Assembly (NCBI GenBank): GCA_947624565.1
Contig: CANQKX010000015.1
Location: forward strand, 1-32,500
Direction of reading: 5' to 3'
From: an uncultured Bacilli bacterium
GTDB lineage: Bacteria > Bacillota_I > Bacilli_A > RF39 > UBA660
Length of the DNA: 32,500 nucleotides
In this document: positions 6,144-14,914 of the stretch, piece by piece
Numbering within the stretch: position 1 is the stretch's first letter
Layout: each line of letters starts with the position of its first letter
Notes under the pieces: model-generated
Told to the model about the DNA's origin: nothing
The model's input: only the letters and a program-made list of their open reading frames with translations
Databases searched by the model: none
Position numbers and translations under genes: made by a program

Positions 6144-7628
6144 ATGAATAGAGTTTTACTTTGTGTATTAGATGGAGTTGGTATTAATAATGATAGATAT
6201 GGTAATGCTTTTTTGAATGCTAATACACCTAATATAAATCAATTTTTATCTATTTATCCTAATAAAACTATTAATGCATCTTCAGTATATGTTGGATTGC
6301 CAGAAGGACAAATGGGAAATAGTGAAGTTGGGCATTTAACAATAGGTGCAGGTAGGATAATATATCAACCATTAGAACTTATAAATAAAAATATAAAAAA
6401 TGATTCATTTTTTTCTAATAAATCATTTTTAAATGCAATAAATCATTGTAAGAAAAACAACTCAAAATTACATATATTAGGGTTACTTAGTGATGGTGGA
6501 GTACATTCACATATTAATCATATAAAAGCCTTAATTAAACTATGTAAACTTCAAAATTTTTCTAATGTATATTTTCATATTTTTACAGATGGAAGAGATA
6601 CATATAATAAAAGCGCAATTAAGTATTTAGATGAACTTTCACAAGAAATAAAAAAATATAATATAGGAACAATTAGTACAATATCTGGTAGATATTATGC
6701 GATGGATAGAGATAAAAGATATGATAGAACGCAAAAATATTATGATGTACTCGTAAATAACAAAGGTAATAGATGTAATGATTACAATAAGTATATAAAA
6801 GGTAGCTATAATAAAGGTGTAACTGATGAATTTATAGAACCATGTATAATAAATGATAATGGAAATATACAAGATAATGATGCAATTATTTGGGCAAATT
6901 TTAGACCAGATAGAGCAATTCAAATTTTAAGTACATTAGTAGATCATAATTTTGATGGATTTAAAGTAAAAAAAATTAATAATATATATTTAACTACAAT
7001 GATGTATGTATATGATAATATAAAAAGTGATATAGCATTTAAAATAGATAATATTGATAATACACTTGGAATATATTTGTCAAAAATAAATAAAAAACAA
7101 CTTAGAATAGCAGAAACAGAAAAATATGCCCATGTTACATATTTCTTTGATGGTGGTAAAGATATTAATTTACCAAATTGTAAAAGAATATTAATTCCAT
7201 CACCTAAAGTATCAACATATGATTTGAAACCAGAGATGAGTGCATATGAAATAACAAATACTTTAATTAATGAAATGGATAATAATTATGATTTTATACT
7301 TTTAAATTTTGCTAATGGAGATATGGTAGGACATACTGGAAATTATGATGCATCTATTAAAGCGATAGAAACTATTGATAAAATGCTTGGAAAAATAATA
7401 AGTAAATGTAAAGACAATAATTATACGTTAATTATAACTGCAGATCATGGAAACTTAGAATGTATGATAGACGAATTTGGAAATGTAGTAACAAGTCATA
7501 CTACTAATAAGGTACCATTTATAGTTTGTAAAGAAGATGTTGATATAAATAATGTTGATAAATTGTCAGACATAGCACCTTTTATATTAAGATATATGAA
7601 TTTAAGTTTACCAGATGAAATGAAATAA
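6144..7628 (+). CDS. gpmI: 2,3-bisphosphoglycerate-independent phosphoglycerate mutase
   Basis: A 494-residue iPGM, slightly short of the common 505-515. It interconverts 3- and 2-phosphoglycerate in glycolysis using two Mn ions and a phosphoserine. Visible motifs in order are LDGVGI (metal Asp10), GNSEVGH (catalytic Ser60), SDGGVHSH, DGRDT, GRYYAMDRDKRYDR (substrate arginines), NFRPDRA, ETEKYAHVTYFFDGG, NFANGDMVGHTG and TADHGN. All key residues are present, so it should be active. The ribosome binding site is TTGGAGG. It has no promoter of its own that I can see and probably depends on read-through from the lipoprotein gene. Arg codons are almost all AGA. Confidence 0.95.
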   Translation: MNRVLLCVLDGVGINNDRYGNAFLNANTPNINQFLSIYPNKTINASSVYVGLPEGQMGNSEVGHLTIGAGRIIYQPLELINKNIKNDSFFSNKSFLNAINHCKKNNSKLHILGLLSDGGVHSHINHIKALIKLCKLQNFSNVYFHIFTDGRDTYNKSAIKYLDELSQEIKKYNIGTISTISGRYYAMDRDKRYDRTQKYYDVLVNNKGNRCNDYNKYIKGSYNKGVTDEFIEPCIINDNGNIQDNDAIIWANFRPDRAIQILSTLVDHNFDGFKVKKINNIYLTTMMYVYDNIKSDIAFKIDNIDNTLGIYLSKINKKQLRIAETEKYAHVTYFFDGGKDINLPNCKRILIPSPKVSTYDLKPEMSAYEITNTLINEMDNNYDFILLNFANGDMVGHTGNYDASIKAIETIDKMLGKIISKCKDNNYTLIITADHGNLECMIDEFGNVVTSHTTNKVPFIVCKEDVDINNVDKLSDIAPFILRYMNLSLPDEMK

Positions 7629-7634
7629 AATTTG

Positions 7635-7643
7635 TGGTATAAT
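7635..7643 (+). promoter_or_regulatory. Extended -10 promoter of the sortase operon
   Basis: TGGTATAAT is a perfect extended -10, 29 bases (TATAAT start to ATG) before the sortase gene and only 7 bases after the gpmI stop. The -35 region is weak. Confidence 0.65.
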
Positions 7644-7666
7644 TTTTTTAGAATGGAGAGGATTAT

Positions 7667-8257
7667 ATGAAAAAGTTATTAAATATACTTATATTTTTAT
7701 TCATATTTTCATTATATTTTGTAACTTTTTTAATGATTTATGATAATTTTCGTGAAAGAAAATTATATGATCAAGAAAAAAATGCTCTCGATTTATTTGA
7801 AAATAAAATAGAAAAGAAACAACAAGAAATACCACAAGGTCAAACATATACTGTAAATTATAATGGATATACTATACTAGGAAGAATACAAATACCAAAA
7901 GTTGGAATTGATACTGTTATATTAAAAGAACATACATATGCAGCAATGAATATAGGATCAATTAAAACTTATGGTGTAGATCTTAATGAAAAAGGCGGGT
8001 TTGTAATATCTGCACATAATTTTAGAGGTAGAACACCATTTTTCTATCCAGTAAGAAATTTAGTATCAAATGATATAGTAAGAATAATTGATAATAAAGG
8101 AAGAACTATGGAATATAGTGTTTATGCAGTTAATAGATACGTAAGCCCTAATGATACCAGTTATCTAGTTTCAACTGATGATTATCATTTAACTATCGTT
8201 ACATGTGAAAATGGTGGTAAAAGTAGAATAATTGTTAAAGCTCATATAGTAGAGTAG
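7667..8257 (+). CDS. Sortase (transpeptidase), membrane-anchored
   Basis: A 196-residue protein with an N-terminal membrane helix (4-25) and an extracytoplasmic catalytic domain. The sortase triad is visible: His117 in ISAHNF, Cys180 in LTIVTCENG, and Arg187 in KSRIIV. The strand IGRIQIPKVGIDTVI (about 70-86) and GSIKTYG are typical of the sortase barrel. Sortases cut a C-terminal sorting signal and join the protein to peptidoglycan or pilins. The class is not assigned; the short length and lack of a second membrane helix suggest an A/D-like housekeeping type. No LPxTG protein occurs in this window, so the substrates lie elsewhere. It starts an operon with a WG-repeat protein and a prepilin-like gene. 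Confidence 0.9.
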   Translation: MKKLLNILIFLFIFSLYFVTFLMIYDNFRERKLYDQEKNALDLFENKIEKKQQEIPQGQTYTVNYNGYTILGRIQIPKVGIDTVILKEHTYAAMNIGSIKTYGVDLNEKGGFVISAHNFRGRTPFFYPVRNLVSNDIVRIIDNKGRTMEYSVYAVNRYVSPNDTSYLVSTDDYHLTIVTCENGGKSRIIVKAHIVE

Positions 8258-8292
8258 ATTAAATAAAAAAATAAAGAATAGGAGGAAATAAT

Positions 8293-10254
8293 GTGAATAA
8301 TAAACCTTTAGATGATTTTGAAGATGATTTTTTACCATTTTCTCCTGTAGATGAAGATACTGACAATTCACCAAGTGATGATTTCAAAGAAGAAAAATTA
8401 GATAACTCTACTATTGATGAAAATTTATCTATATTTGATGATATTAATACTATAGAAAGTAGTGTTTCAAATTTACAAACAAGCGAGAAACAGGATTTAA
8501 ATATATCTAATGAAATTATAGATAATGTTGAAGATGTTTCAAATAAAATAGAAGATACAAAGCAAGAAAAAGAAAAAACGAATGATACAGACACTGTAAA
8601 AGAAAACCAAAATATATTTGACGATAATGCTTCAATAGAAAATAATTTGCAAGAAGTGCAAAAAGCACCTTCTAAAAAGAAACAAAAAAAATCTATATTT
8701 AATAAAAAAGGAGTAATGTTACAAAATTTAAAAATATTACCTGTTTTAGCTTTTTGTTTTGTATCTGTACTAGGTATATATATTTTTATAAATAATGTAA
8801 AAGCTGATGTAGTAAATTTAATTAAAATTGAGGAAAATTCAAAAGTTGGATATATAAATAATGAAGGAAAGGTAGTAGTAAAGCCTAAATATTTATTTGG
8901 TACAGATTATTATAAAGGATATGCTGTAGTAAAAAATTATAATAATTTATATGGGGTATTAGATGGGAAAGGTAATGATGAAATACCCTTTGGTAATATA
9001 TTTTCTGCAACTTTATATGGTGATAAATATATTGTAAGTAAATTTACAAATGAAGGACTTAAAATGGGACTTTTAGATAGTAATTTAAAAGAGGTAACAA
9101 GATTTATATATGACAATTTATCATATTCTAAATCAGGTGTATTTATGTTTACTAAAGGTGAAACAATGGGATTACTTAATAGTAAAGGTAAAGAAATATA
9201 TACATATAAAGTTGATGAGGTAGATGATAGAAATATATCTATTGAAGTATCTGATTTACAAGGAGATTCTACATCAGATATTTATGCTAAAATAAAAATA
9301 AATGAATCTTCTACAATAATAAATACTAATACAGGTAAAGAAGTATATAAGTATACACTAGATGATATTAGAGTTTTAGATAATAATGTTTTTTACATAA
9401 AAGATGATTCTGGTAATAATAGATATTTTGTTATAAAAGATGATAAGGTTATATATGAAACTTCAGAATATAAAAGAATTAGAATAGAAAATTTAGATTC
9501 TAATATTGTAATTGGTATAAAAGAAAATTCAGATATAGATTATATAAATTTATTGACTAAAACAAAAATAAATGACAATGGTAATATTAAATACACATAT
9601 TCTGATGGAGTAATATTAAGTGAAGCATATGATTTTGCATCAAATAAAACTCAGTATACTATTAGTATTCCTGATAAAACATTGGGTACATTTAGTGATA
9701 TTGATCCTGTAGATGATACTTTTGTAAATGACTATATGAAAGTTAATACTGAAAATAAAAAATATAGTTTTCTAAATAAAAAGGGAGAATTTATAACAAA
9801 AAAAGAATATGAATCTGCTTCTGATTTTAATAAAAATGGTTTTTCAATTGTATCAAATGATGGACAATATGGTGTAATAAATACAAAAGGAAAAGAAATA
9901 ATAAAACTAAAATATAATGAAATTTCAATGATAGATGAAGATTTATTTAAAACGATAAAAAGAAGAAATAATCAAGAATTATTTATATTTAAAGAAGATA
10001 ATAAATATGGTATAATAAATTCTGATGAAAAGGTTGTAGTAAAACCAATTTATGATGATTTTGAATTTATTACTACAAAATATCCAATTATAAAAGCAAA
10101 TTATAATAACGAAACTATTTTAATTAATATTGATACATTAAAAGAGTTATCAATTAAAACTGAAAATGATATAGAAATATATGATAATTATATAGTTACA
10201 TCTAATGGTTATTATAATTATGAGGGAGAATTAATATACACTATAGGAGGTTAA
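8293..10254 (+). CDS. WG-repeat membrane protein with a long acidic cytoplasmic N-terminus
   Basis: A 653-residue protein. Residues 1-125 are acidic and disordered (Asp/Glu/Ser/Asn), 128-140 are Lys-rich, and 147-167 are a membrane helix, giving an N-in, C-out topology. The outer part has WG-type repeats of the form (Y/V)G-x-(I/L)-N/D-x-x-G-K-x-x-(I/V)-x-x-x-Y, clearest at VGYINNEGKVVVKPKY (185-200), NLYGVLDGKG, QYGVINTKGKEIIKLKY and KYGIINSDEKVVVKPIY. WG repeats likely form a beta-propeller-like binding surface; the ligand is unknown. The start is GTG at 8293, 7 bases after AGGAGG. An ATG at 8291 in another frame is followed at once by TGA. It follows the sortase gene and is one base from the prepilin-like gene. 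Confidence 0.8.
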   Translation: MNNKPLDDFEDDFLPFSPVDEDTDNSPSDDFKEEKLDNSTIDENLSIFDDINTIESSVSNLQTSEKQDLNISNEIIDNVEDVSNKIEDTKQEKEKTNDTDTVKENQNIFDDNASIENNLQEVQKAPSKKKQKKSIFNKKGVMLQNLKILPVLAFCFVSVLGIYIFINNVKADVVNLIKIEENSKVGYINNEGKVVVKPKYLFGTDYYKGYAVVKNYNNLYGVLDGKGNDEIPFGNIFSATLYGDKYIVSKFTNEGLKMGLLDSNLKEVTRFIYDNLSYSKSGVFMFTKGETMGLLNSKGKEIYTYKVDEVDDRNISIEVSDLQGDSTSDIYAKIKINESSTIINTNTGKEVYKYTLDDIRVLDNNVFYIKDDSGNNRYFVIKDDKVIYETSEYKRIRIENLDSNIVIGIKENSDIDYINLLTKTKINDNGNIKYTYSDGVILSEAYDFASNKTQYTISIPDKTLGTFSDIDPVDDTFVNDYMKVNTENKKYSFLNKKGEFITKKEYESASDFNKNGFSIVSNDGQYGVINTKGKEIIKLKYNEISMIDEDLFKTIKRRNNQELFIFKEDNKYGIINSDEKVVVKPIYDDFEFITTKYPIIKANYNNETILINIDTLKELSIKTENDIEIYDNYIVTSNGYYNYEGELIYTIGG

Positions 10255-10255
10255 T

Positions 10256-11104
10256 ATGAAGAAAGGTTATACTTTAATTGAACTACTTGCTGTAATAGTT
10301 ATTTTATCAGTTATAGCCGCCATTGCATATCCAAAAATTATTGATGTAATAGGAAGTTCAAAAATAAAAGCATATAATGTTTCAAAAAAGAATATAGTTG
10401 AAAGTGCAAAATTAAAATATTTGGCAGATGTTAACTCTTTAAATGTATCAGAATATAAAGTGGTTGATCTTATTGATGAGGGATACATAAAAAATACTGC
10501 TAAAAATCCATTGACTAATGAAAAATATACTGAAGATGCAAAAGTTTTAATAACAAATGATAATGGGAATGTAAGTTATAGTTATGTAGAGGGTGAAACT
10601 TTATATGATATTGTAAGTAAAAAAAATTCAGAAGATGGTGTATATAAAGAAGATCTTGATTATATATATAAAGGAGAAGATGCACAAAACTATGTATCAT
10701 TTAATGGAGAAATATACAGAATATTAAGAATTGATTCATATAGAAATGCTTATATATTAAAAGATGAAAAAAACAAAAATATTAATATTAATAATATAAA
10801 AAGTTACATCAATTCATATTATAATGATAATTATAGTGAAAAAGAAAAAAATGAGATAGTTAGTTTTGATATATTAGATTATCAATCATATCTTAAAAGT
10901 TTTAATGATGATGATTCATACATATTAAATAATAATGATATTTGGGTCAATTATAATTCACAGTATAAAACTTTAAATTGTGTTACTAATAAAATAGAGG
11001 AAAATAGTAACGCAAATATAAGATTTGTTATAAAATTAAAAAATGATATTATTGTAAGAAGTGGAGAAGGTACTCAATTAAATCCATATATTTTAGGTGA
11101 ATAA
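10256..11104 (+). CDS. Prepilin-like protein with type IV N-methylation motif
   Basis: A 282-residue protein. MKKG|YTLIELLAVIVIL is a type IV prepilin (class III) signal: a short basic leader, cleavage after Gly4, Glu at mature position 5, and a hydrophobic helix (about 6-25). Residues 30-115 look like the pseudopilin alpha-helix and loop region. The second part has a module around YIYKGEDAQNYVSFNGEIYRILRID (about 138-162) and ends with GEGTQLNPYILGE, a tail type I associate with surface proteins of related Bacilli MAGs. No prepilin peptidase, ATPase or PilC homologue is in the window. The ribosome binding site is ATAGGAGG, inside the end of the WG gene. A terminator closes the operon. Confidence 0.8.
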   Translation: MKKGYTLIELLAVIVILSVIAAIAYPKIIDVIGSSKIKAYNVSKKNIVESAKLKYLADVNSLNVSEYKVVDLIDEGYIKNTAKNPLTNEKYTEDAKVLITNDNGNVSYSYVEGETLYDIVSKKNSEDGVYKEDLDYIYKGEDAQNYVSFNGEIYRILRIDSYRNAYILKDEKNKNININNIKSYINSYYNDNYSEKEKNEIVSFDILDYQSYLKSFNDDDSYILNNNDIWVNYNSQYKTLNCVTNKIEENSNANIRFVIKLKNDIIVRSGEGTQLNPYILGE

Positions 11105-11133
11105 ATATTACATAATTTTGTAATATTTTTTTT
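11103..11133 (+). terminator. Intrinsic terminator after the sortase/WG/prepilin operon
   Basis: A 10-bp stem AAATATTACA (11103-11112) with TGTAATATTT (11119-11128), a 6-base loop and a run of eight T. The first two stem bases are the last two of the stop codon TAA (11102-11104). Confidence 0.8.
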
Positions 11134-11154
11134 AAAAATTTTATTAAAAAAGTA

Positions 11155-11183
11155 TTGATTTTATAATATTTTATTGATATAAT
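11155..11183 (+). promoter_or_regulatory. Promoter of the S10-spc-alpha ribosomal block
   Basis: TTGATT (11155-11160), a 17-base spacer and TATAAT (11178-11183) with TGA just before it form a near-consensus extended promoter. The transcript start is expected near 11190, giving a leader of about 140 bases before rpsJ. It is the only strong promoter seen upstream of the 28-gene block. Confidence 0.85.
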
Positions 11184-11189
11184 TGACCT

Positions 11190-11331
11190 ATGTGTGACTG
11201 CATTGATGTGTGAGGTTGCTGATACACAAGGTTAAGTTGTCTTTATATAATAAAGATAATTTTCTTGAAACTATTCAGGGAATTTACACGGAGCAAGTCT
11301 ATACAAGATATAGGCGAAAGGAGGATACATT
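11190..11331 (+). ncRNA. Structured mRNA leader of the S10 operon (probable cis-regulatory element)
   Basis: Three local helices are visible. ATGTGTGA occurs twice (11190-11197 and 11206-11213) and either TGTGT can pair with one ACACA (11224-11228). A 10-bp hairpin (11237-11246 with 11250-11259, one G-U) is followed by TTTTCTT and looks like a weak intrinsic terminator. GTCTATA/TATAGGC (11297-11303 with 11109+200, i.e. 11309-11315) forms 7 bp just before the AAAGGAGG site of rpsJ. Ribosomal protein operons are commonly autoregulated through leaders; the regulator here is not identifiable from sequence. Confidence 0.6.
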
Positions 11332-11634
11332 ATGTCAAATAAAATTCAAATCAATTTAAAAGCATATGATCCAAAGACAATTGATCAAGCATCTAGTAAG
11401 ATTGTTGAAACTGTTAAAAGAACAGGTGGAGAAGTAAGTGGACCAATTCCATTACCAACTAAAATTGAAAAAATAACAATCTTAAGAGCTGTTCACAAAG
11501 ACAAAGATTCACGTGAACAATTTGAGATGAGAACACATAAAAGACTAATCTGTATCAATAATCCTAGTAAAGACACAATCGAGGCTTTGACTAGATTGGA
11601 TTTACCTAGTGGTGTTGAAATAAATATTAAATAA
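11332..11634 (+). CDS. rpsJ: 30S ribosomal protein S10
   Basis: A 100-residue protein of normal S10 length. The conserved loop [17 protein letters not shown] (37-53) and the block [19 protein letters not shown] are intact, and the C-terminus [10 protein letters not shown] is typical. S10 binds the 30S head and also partners NusB in antitermination. It is the first gene of the block, after a structured leader, with AAAGGAGG 7 bases before the ATG. Confidence 0.98.
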   Translation: MSNKIQINLKAYDPKTIDQASSKIVETVKRTGGEVSGPIPLPTKIEKITILRAVHKDKDSREQFEMRTHKRLICINNPSKDTIEALTRLDLPSGVEINIK

Positions 11635-11651
11635 TATATAGGAGGAAAAAA

Positions 11652-12440
11652 ATGAAAAAAGGAATCTTAGGTCGTAAGATCGGGATGACACAGGTTTTTG
11701 CTAAAAATGGTAAATTAATACCAGTAACTGTAATATCTGTTGAACCTAATGTTGTTTCACAAATTAAAACAATACAAACAGATGGTTATGAAGCAATACA
11801 ATTAGCATTTGAAACAAAAAGAGAAAAACTTGCTAATAAACCTGAGATGGGTCATCTAAAAAAAGCAAATACATCACCTAAGCGCTTCTTAAAAGAAATC
11901 AGAGGTGTTGACGTAAATAATTATACTTTAGGTCAAGAAATTAAAGTTGATATCTTTACTGAAGGTGAAATGGTTGATGTAACAGGAACTAGTAAAGGTA
12001 AAGGATATCAAGGTGTAATTAAACGTTACAATCAAAGTAGAGGTCCAATGGGACATGGTTCACAATATCATAGAGGTGTTGGTTCACTTGGTACTATGAG
12101 ACCTATGCGTGTATTAAAAGGTAAAAAATTACCAGGACATATGGGAACTAATACTGTAACAGTTCAAAACTTAGAAGTTGTTATGGTTGATCTTGAAAAT
12201 AATTTAATATTAGTTAAAGGTAATGTTCCAGGTCCTAAAAAGTCTTTAGTTATAATCAAATCAGCTATTAAAAATGAGGGTGTAGTAAAAGAAACTTTAG
12301 AATTAGTTTCATATGAAGAAAAAACTGAAGTTCAAGATGCTAACGAAGAGTCTGCATCTGATGAAAATACAACACAAGAACCTTCAACTGAAGAAACTGT
12401 AACTGAAGAGTCAAATGAAGAATCATCACAAGAAGCATAA
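11652..12440 (+). CDS. rplC: 50S ribosomal protein L3 with an acidic C-terminal extension
   Basis: A 262-residue protein; typical bacterial L3 is about 210. Residues 1-220 are ordinary L3: start [31 protein letters not shown] (111-125), the [17 protein letters not shown] finger (131-147, with the Gln that PrmB can methylate in many bacteria), and PGHMG. Residues 222-262 form an acidic, Ser/Thr-rich tail, with Glu at roughly every third position and a single Lys. The tail is unlikely to fold into the rRNA-bound core and should project from the surface near the peptidyl-transferase-side exit of L3. The ribosome binding site is AGGAGG. Codon use in the tail matches the body, so there is no sign of a frameshift. 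Confidence 0.97.
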   Translation: MKKGILGRKIGMTQVFAKNGKLIPVTVISVEPNVVSQIKTIQTDGYEAIQLAFETKREKLANKPEMGHLKKANTSPKRFLKEIRGVDVNNYTLGQEIKVDIFTEGEMVDVTGTSKGKGYQGVIKRYNQSRGPMGHGSQYHRGVGSLGTMRPMRVLKGKKLPGHMGTNTVTVQNLEVVMVDLENNLILVKGNVPGPKKSLVIIKSAIKNEGVVKETLELVSYEEKTEVQDANEESASDENTTQEPSTEETVTEESNEESSQEA

Positions 12441-12489
12441 ATAAATTTTAAATAATAAATATAAAATTGTGATGAAAGGAGGAAAAAAC

Positions 12490-13116
12490 ATGCCTAAAAT
12501 AGCTCTTATAAATAATAAAGGTGAAAAGATTAAGGACATTAAACTAAATGATGAAATATTTGGTATTGAGCCAAATAATCAAACTATATATGATGCTGTA
12601 GTATTAAAAATGGCATCAGTTAGACAAGGAACTCACAAAGTAAAAACTAGAAGTGAAGTTTCTGGTGGCGGAAGAAAACCATGGAGACAAAAAGGTACAG
12701 GTAATGCTCGTCAAGGGTCAATTCGTGCACCTCACTTTGTAGGTGGTGGAGTAGTATTTGGACCTACAACTGAAAGAAATTACTTAAAAAAACAAAACAA
12801 GAAAGAAAGAAGATTAGCTTTAAAATCAGCTTTAACATATAAAGCAAATGATAAAGAAATATTTGTTGTAGATAAAATAGAACTTAAAACAAATAAGACA
12901 AAAGAATTTATTAAATTACTTGAAGATATGAATATAAGTGGTAAATCACTAATTGTAGTAAAAGAATTAACTGATAATTTAATACTTGCTTCTCGTAATT
13001 TAAGTGATATTAAAGTAATTGAAACTCATGAAATCAACACTTTTGATGTAATGAACTATAAAAATTTAGTTATTACTGAAGAAGCAGTTAAAATGCTTGA
13101 GGAGGTACTTAAATAA
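12490..13116 (+). CDS. rplD: 50S ribosomal protein L4
   Basis: A 208-residue protein, normal for L4. The extended loop that lines the exit tunnel is clear: [22 protein letters not shown] near 60-80, followed by [17 protein letters not shown]. The C-terminal half (about 115-208) is the globular domain that in other bacteria also mediates autoregulation of the S10 operon. The ATG at 12490 has AAAGGAGG 7 bases upstream; the earlier GTG/ATG codons at 12469-12474 precede or overlap that site and were rejected. The stop overlaps the rplW start (TAATG). Confidence 0.97.
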   Translation: MPKIALINNKGEKIKDIKLNDEIFGIEPNNQTIYDAVVLKMASVRQGTHKVKTRSEVSGGGRKPWRQKGTGNARQGSIRAPHFVGGGVVFGPTTERNYLKKQNKKERRLALKSALTYKANDKEIFVVDKIELKTNKTKEFIKLLEDMNISGKSLIVVKELTDNLILASRNLSDIKVIETHEINTFDVMNYKNLVITEEAVKMLEEVLK

Positions 13117-13397
13117 TGATAGGAAATTATAGAGATATAATTATTGCCCCAGTTATAACTGAAAAAAGTGCTAAAATAGCAGAAAAGGGTAATAAGATTG
13201 TATTTAAAGTTAGAAATGATGCTAATAAAGTCCAAATTAAACAAGCAGTTGAAAAAATATTTAATGTTAAAGTATTAAGAGTTAATACAATAAATGTTAA
13301 ACCAAAATACAAAAGAGTTGGACGTTATGCAGGGACTACAAGCCGTTATAAAAAAGCAATTGTAACTTTGGCTGAAGGTAGTCAAATAGAATTATAA
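13116..13397 (+). CDS. rplW: 50S ribosomal protein L23
   Basis: A 93-residue protein of typical L23 length. It shows the N-terminal [13 protein letters not shown], the segment [21 protein letters not shown] (helix binding 23S domain III), and the loop [19 protein letters not shown]23 sits at the tunnel exit and docks trigger factor and SRP. Its ATG shares one base with the rplD stop, and its ribosome binding site GAGGAGG lies inside rplD, so translation is coupled. Confidence 0.97.
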   Translation: MIGNYRDIIIAPVITEKSAKIAEKGNKIVFKVRNDANKVQIKQAVEKIFNVKVLRVNTINVKPKYKRVGRYAGTTSRYKKAIVTLAEGSQIEL

Positions 13398-13412
13398 TAG
13401 GAGGTTTTAGAG

Positions 13413-14246
13413 ATGGCTATAAAACATTATAATCCAGTTACTCCTGGACAAAGAAAGAAAAGTACTTTAGTAAATGAAGAGCTAACTAAAACAGCTCCTG
13501 AAAAAAGTTTACTAAAAGCTCAAAGTAAAAAGAGCGGACGTAATAATCAAGGTAAAATAACCGTAAGACATCAAGGTGGAGGAGCAAAAAGAAAATATCG
13601 TGTTATTGATTTTAAGAGAAATAAATATGATATTGAAGGTACAGTAGCATCTATTGAATATGATCCAAATAGAAGTGCAAATATAGCTTTAATTAATTAT
13701 GTTGATGGTGAAAAAAGATATATAATTGTACCAAAAGGATTAAAAGTAGGTATGAAAATAGTATCAGGTGAAAATGTAGATATAAAAGTTGGTAATTCAT
13801 TACCAATAATGAATATACCAGTTGGTACAATTATCCATAATATAGAAATGAGACCTGGTAAAGGCGGACAAATAGCAAGAAGTGCTGGACAAAGTGCTCA
13901 AATACTTGGTCGTGAAGAAAAATATGTACTTGTTAGATTATCATCAGGTGAAACAAGAAAAATTCTTGGTACTTGTATGGCAACTATAGGTGAAGTTGGT
14001 AACGAAGATTATTCATTAGTTAGACTTGGTAAAGCAGGTAGAACTAGACATATGGGAATTAGACCAACAGTTCGTGGTTCTGTTATGAACCCTAATGACC
14101 ATCCACATGGTGGTGGTGAAGGTAGAGCTCCAGTTGGACGTAAACAACCAATGACTCCATGGGGTAAACCAGCTCTTGGACTTAAAACTCGTAAGAATAA
14201 AAAGAGTTCAAGCAAACTAATTGTTACTCGTCGCAGTAGTAAATAA
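13413..14246 (+). CDS. rplB: 50S ribosomal protein L2
   Basis: A 277-residue protein of normal L2 length. It shows [17 protein letters not shown] near 53-69, the SH3-like core, and the C-terminal [18 protein letters not shown] (about 225-242), whose His is implicated in peptidyl-transferase function. The basic tail [17 protein letters not shown] is typical. CGT arginine codons are common here, unlike in non-ribosomal genes of the window. The ribosome binding site is AGGAGG. Confidence 0.98.
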   Translation: MAIKHYNPVTPGQRKKSTLVNEELTKTAPEKSLLKAQSKKSGRNNQGKITVRHQGGGAKRKYRVIDFKRNKYDIEGTVASIEYDPNRSANIALINYVDGEKRYIIVPKGLKVGMKIVSGENVDIKVGNSLPIMNIPVGTIIHNIEMRPGKGGQIARSAGQSAQILGREEKYVLVRLSSGETRKILGTCMATIGEVGNEDYSLVRLGKAGRTRHMGIRPTVRGSVMNPNDHPHGGGEGRAPVGRKQPMTPWGKPALGLKTRKNKKSSSKLIVTRRSSK

Positions 14247-14263
14247 GGAAAGGATGAATAAAA

Positions 14264-14533
14264 ATGGCTAGAAGTTTAAAAAAAGGACCTTATGTAAATG
14301 AAAAATTACTTAAAAAGGTTCAATCAATGAATGAAACTGGAAAAAAAGAAGTTATAAAAACATGGTCACGCCGTTCAACTATTTTTCCTGATTTTATTGG
14401 ACACACTTTTGCAGTTCATAATGGTAAAGAACATATACCAGTTTATGTAACAGAAGATATGGTAGGTCATAAACTTGGTGAGTTTGCACTTACTCGTAAA
14501 AATGGTGGTCATGGCGAAAATAAGAAGAAATAG
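14264..14533 (+). CDS. rpsS: 30S ribosomal protein S19
   Basis: An 89-residue protein. [44 protein letters not shown] (split across residues 32-57) and [10 protein letters not shown] are diagnostic. S19 forms a complex with S13 in the 30S head near the A-site finger. The ribosome binding site is GGAAAGGATG, weaker than that of its neighbours. Confidence 0.98.
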   Translation: MARSLKKGPYVNEKLLKKVQSMNETGKKEVIKTWSRRSTIFPDFIGHTFAVHNGKEHIPVYVTEDMVGHKLGEFALTRKNGGHGENKKK

Positions 14534-14563
14534 TTTGAACTTTAAGGAAGGGAGAATTAAATA

Positions 14564-14899
14564 ATGGAAGCAAAGGCAACTGCTAGAACAGTTTTAGTTG
14601 TACCAAGAAAAGCAAGATTAACTATTAATCTAGTTCGTGGTAAAAATATAAATGATGCAATGGCAATACTAAACAACTTAAATAAAAAATCAGCGCGTTT
14701 AATTAAGAAAGTTTTAGTATCTGCAGTAGCAAACGCAGAAAATAATTTTAAATTAGATAGAAATAATTTATATATTAAAGAAGCTTATATAAATGATGGA
14801 CCTATAATGAAAAGAAGAAGAATAGGTTCAAGATCACATATTGATAGACATGATAAAAAGACAAGTCATATAACTATTGTTGTGGCTGAAAAAAATTAG
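14564..14899 (+). CDS. rplV: 50S ribosomal protein L22
   Basis: A 111-residue protein of normal length. It begins with EAKATARTVLVVPRKARL, has VRGKNINDAMAILN near 25-38, and a tunnel beta-hairpin tip around KRRRIGSRSHIDRHDKKTSH (near 86-105). L22 lines the nascent peptide tunnel opposite L4; macrolide-resistance changes in other bacteria map to this hairpin. The ribosome binding site is AAGGAAGGGAG, with a 31-base gap from rpsS. Confidence 0.97.
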   Translation: MEAKATARTVLVVPRKARLTINLVRGKNINDAMAILNNLNKKSARLIKKVLVSAVANAENNFKLDRNNLYIKEAYINDGPIMKRRRIGSRSHIDRHDKKTSHITIVVAEKN

Positions 14900-14914
14900 T
14901 AAAGGAGGTCAACG

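Noticed and set aside
11190-11331. T-box or known metabolite riboswitch in the S10 leader
   Set aside because: No T-box (AGGGTGGNACCGCG-like) or aptamer core was seen; the leader instead shows short local helices.
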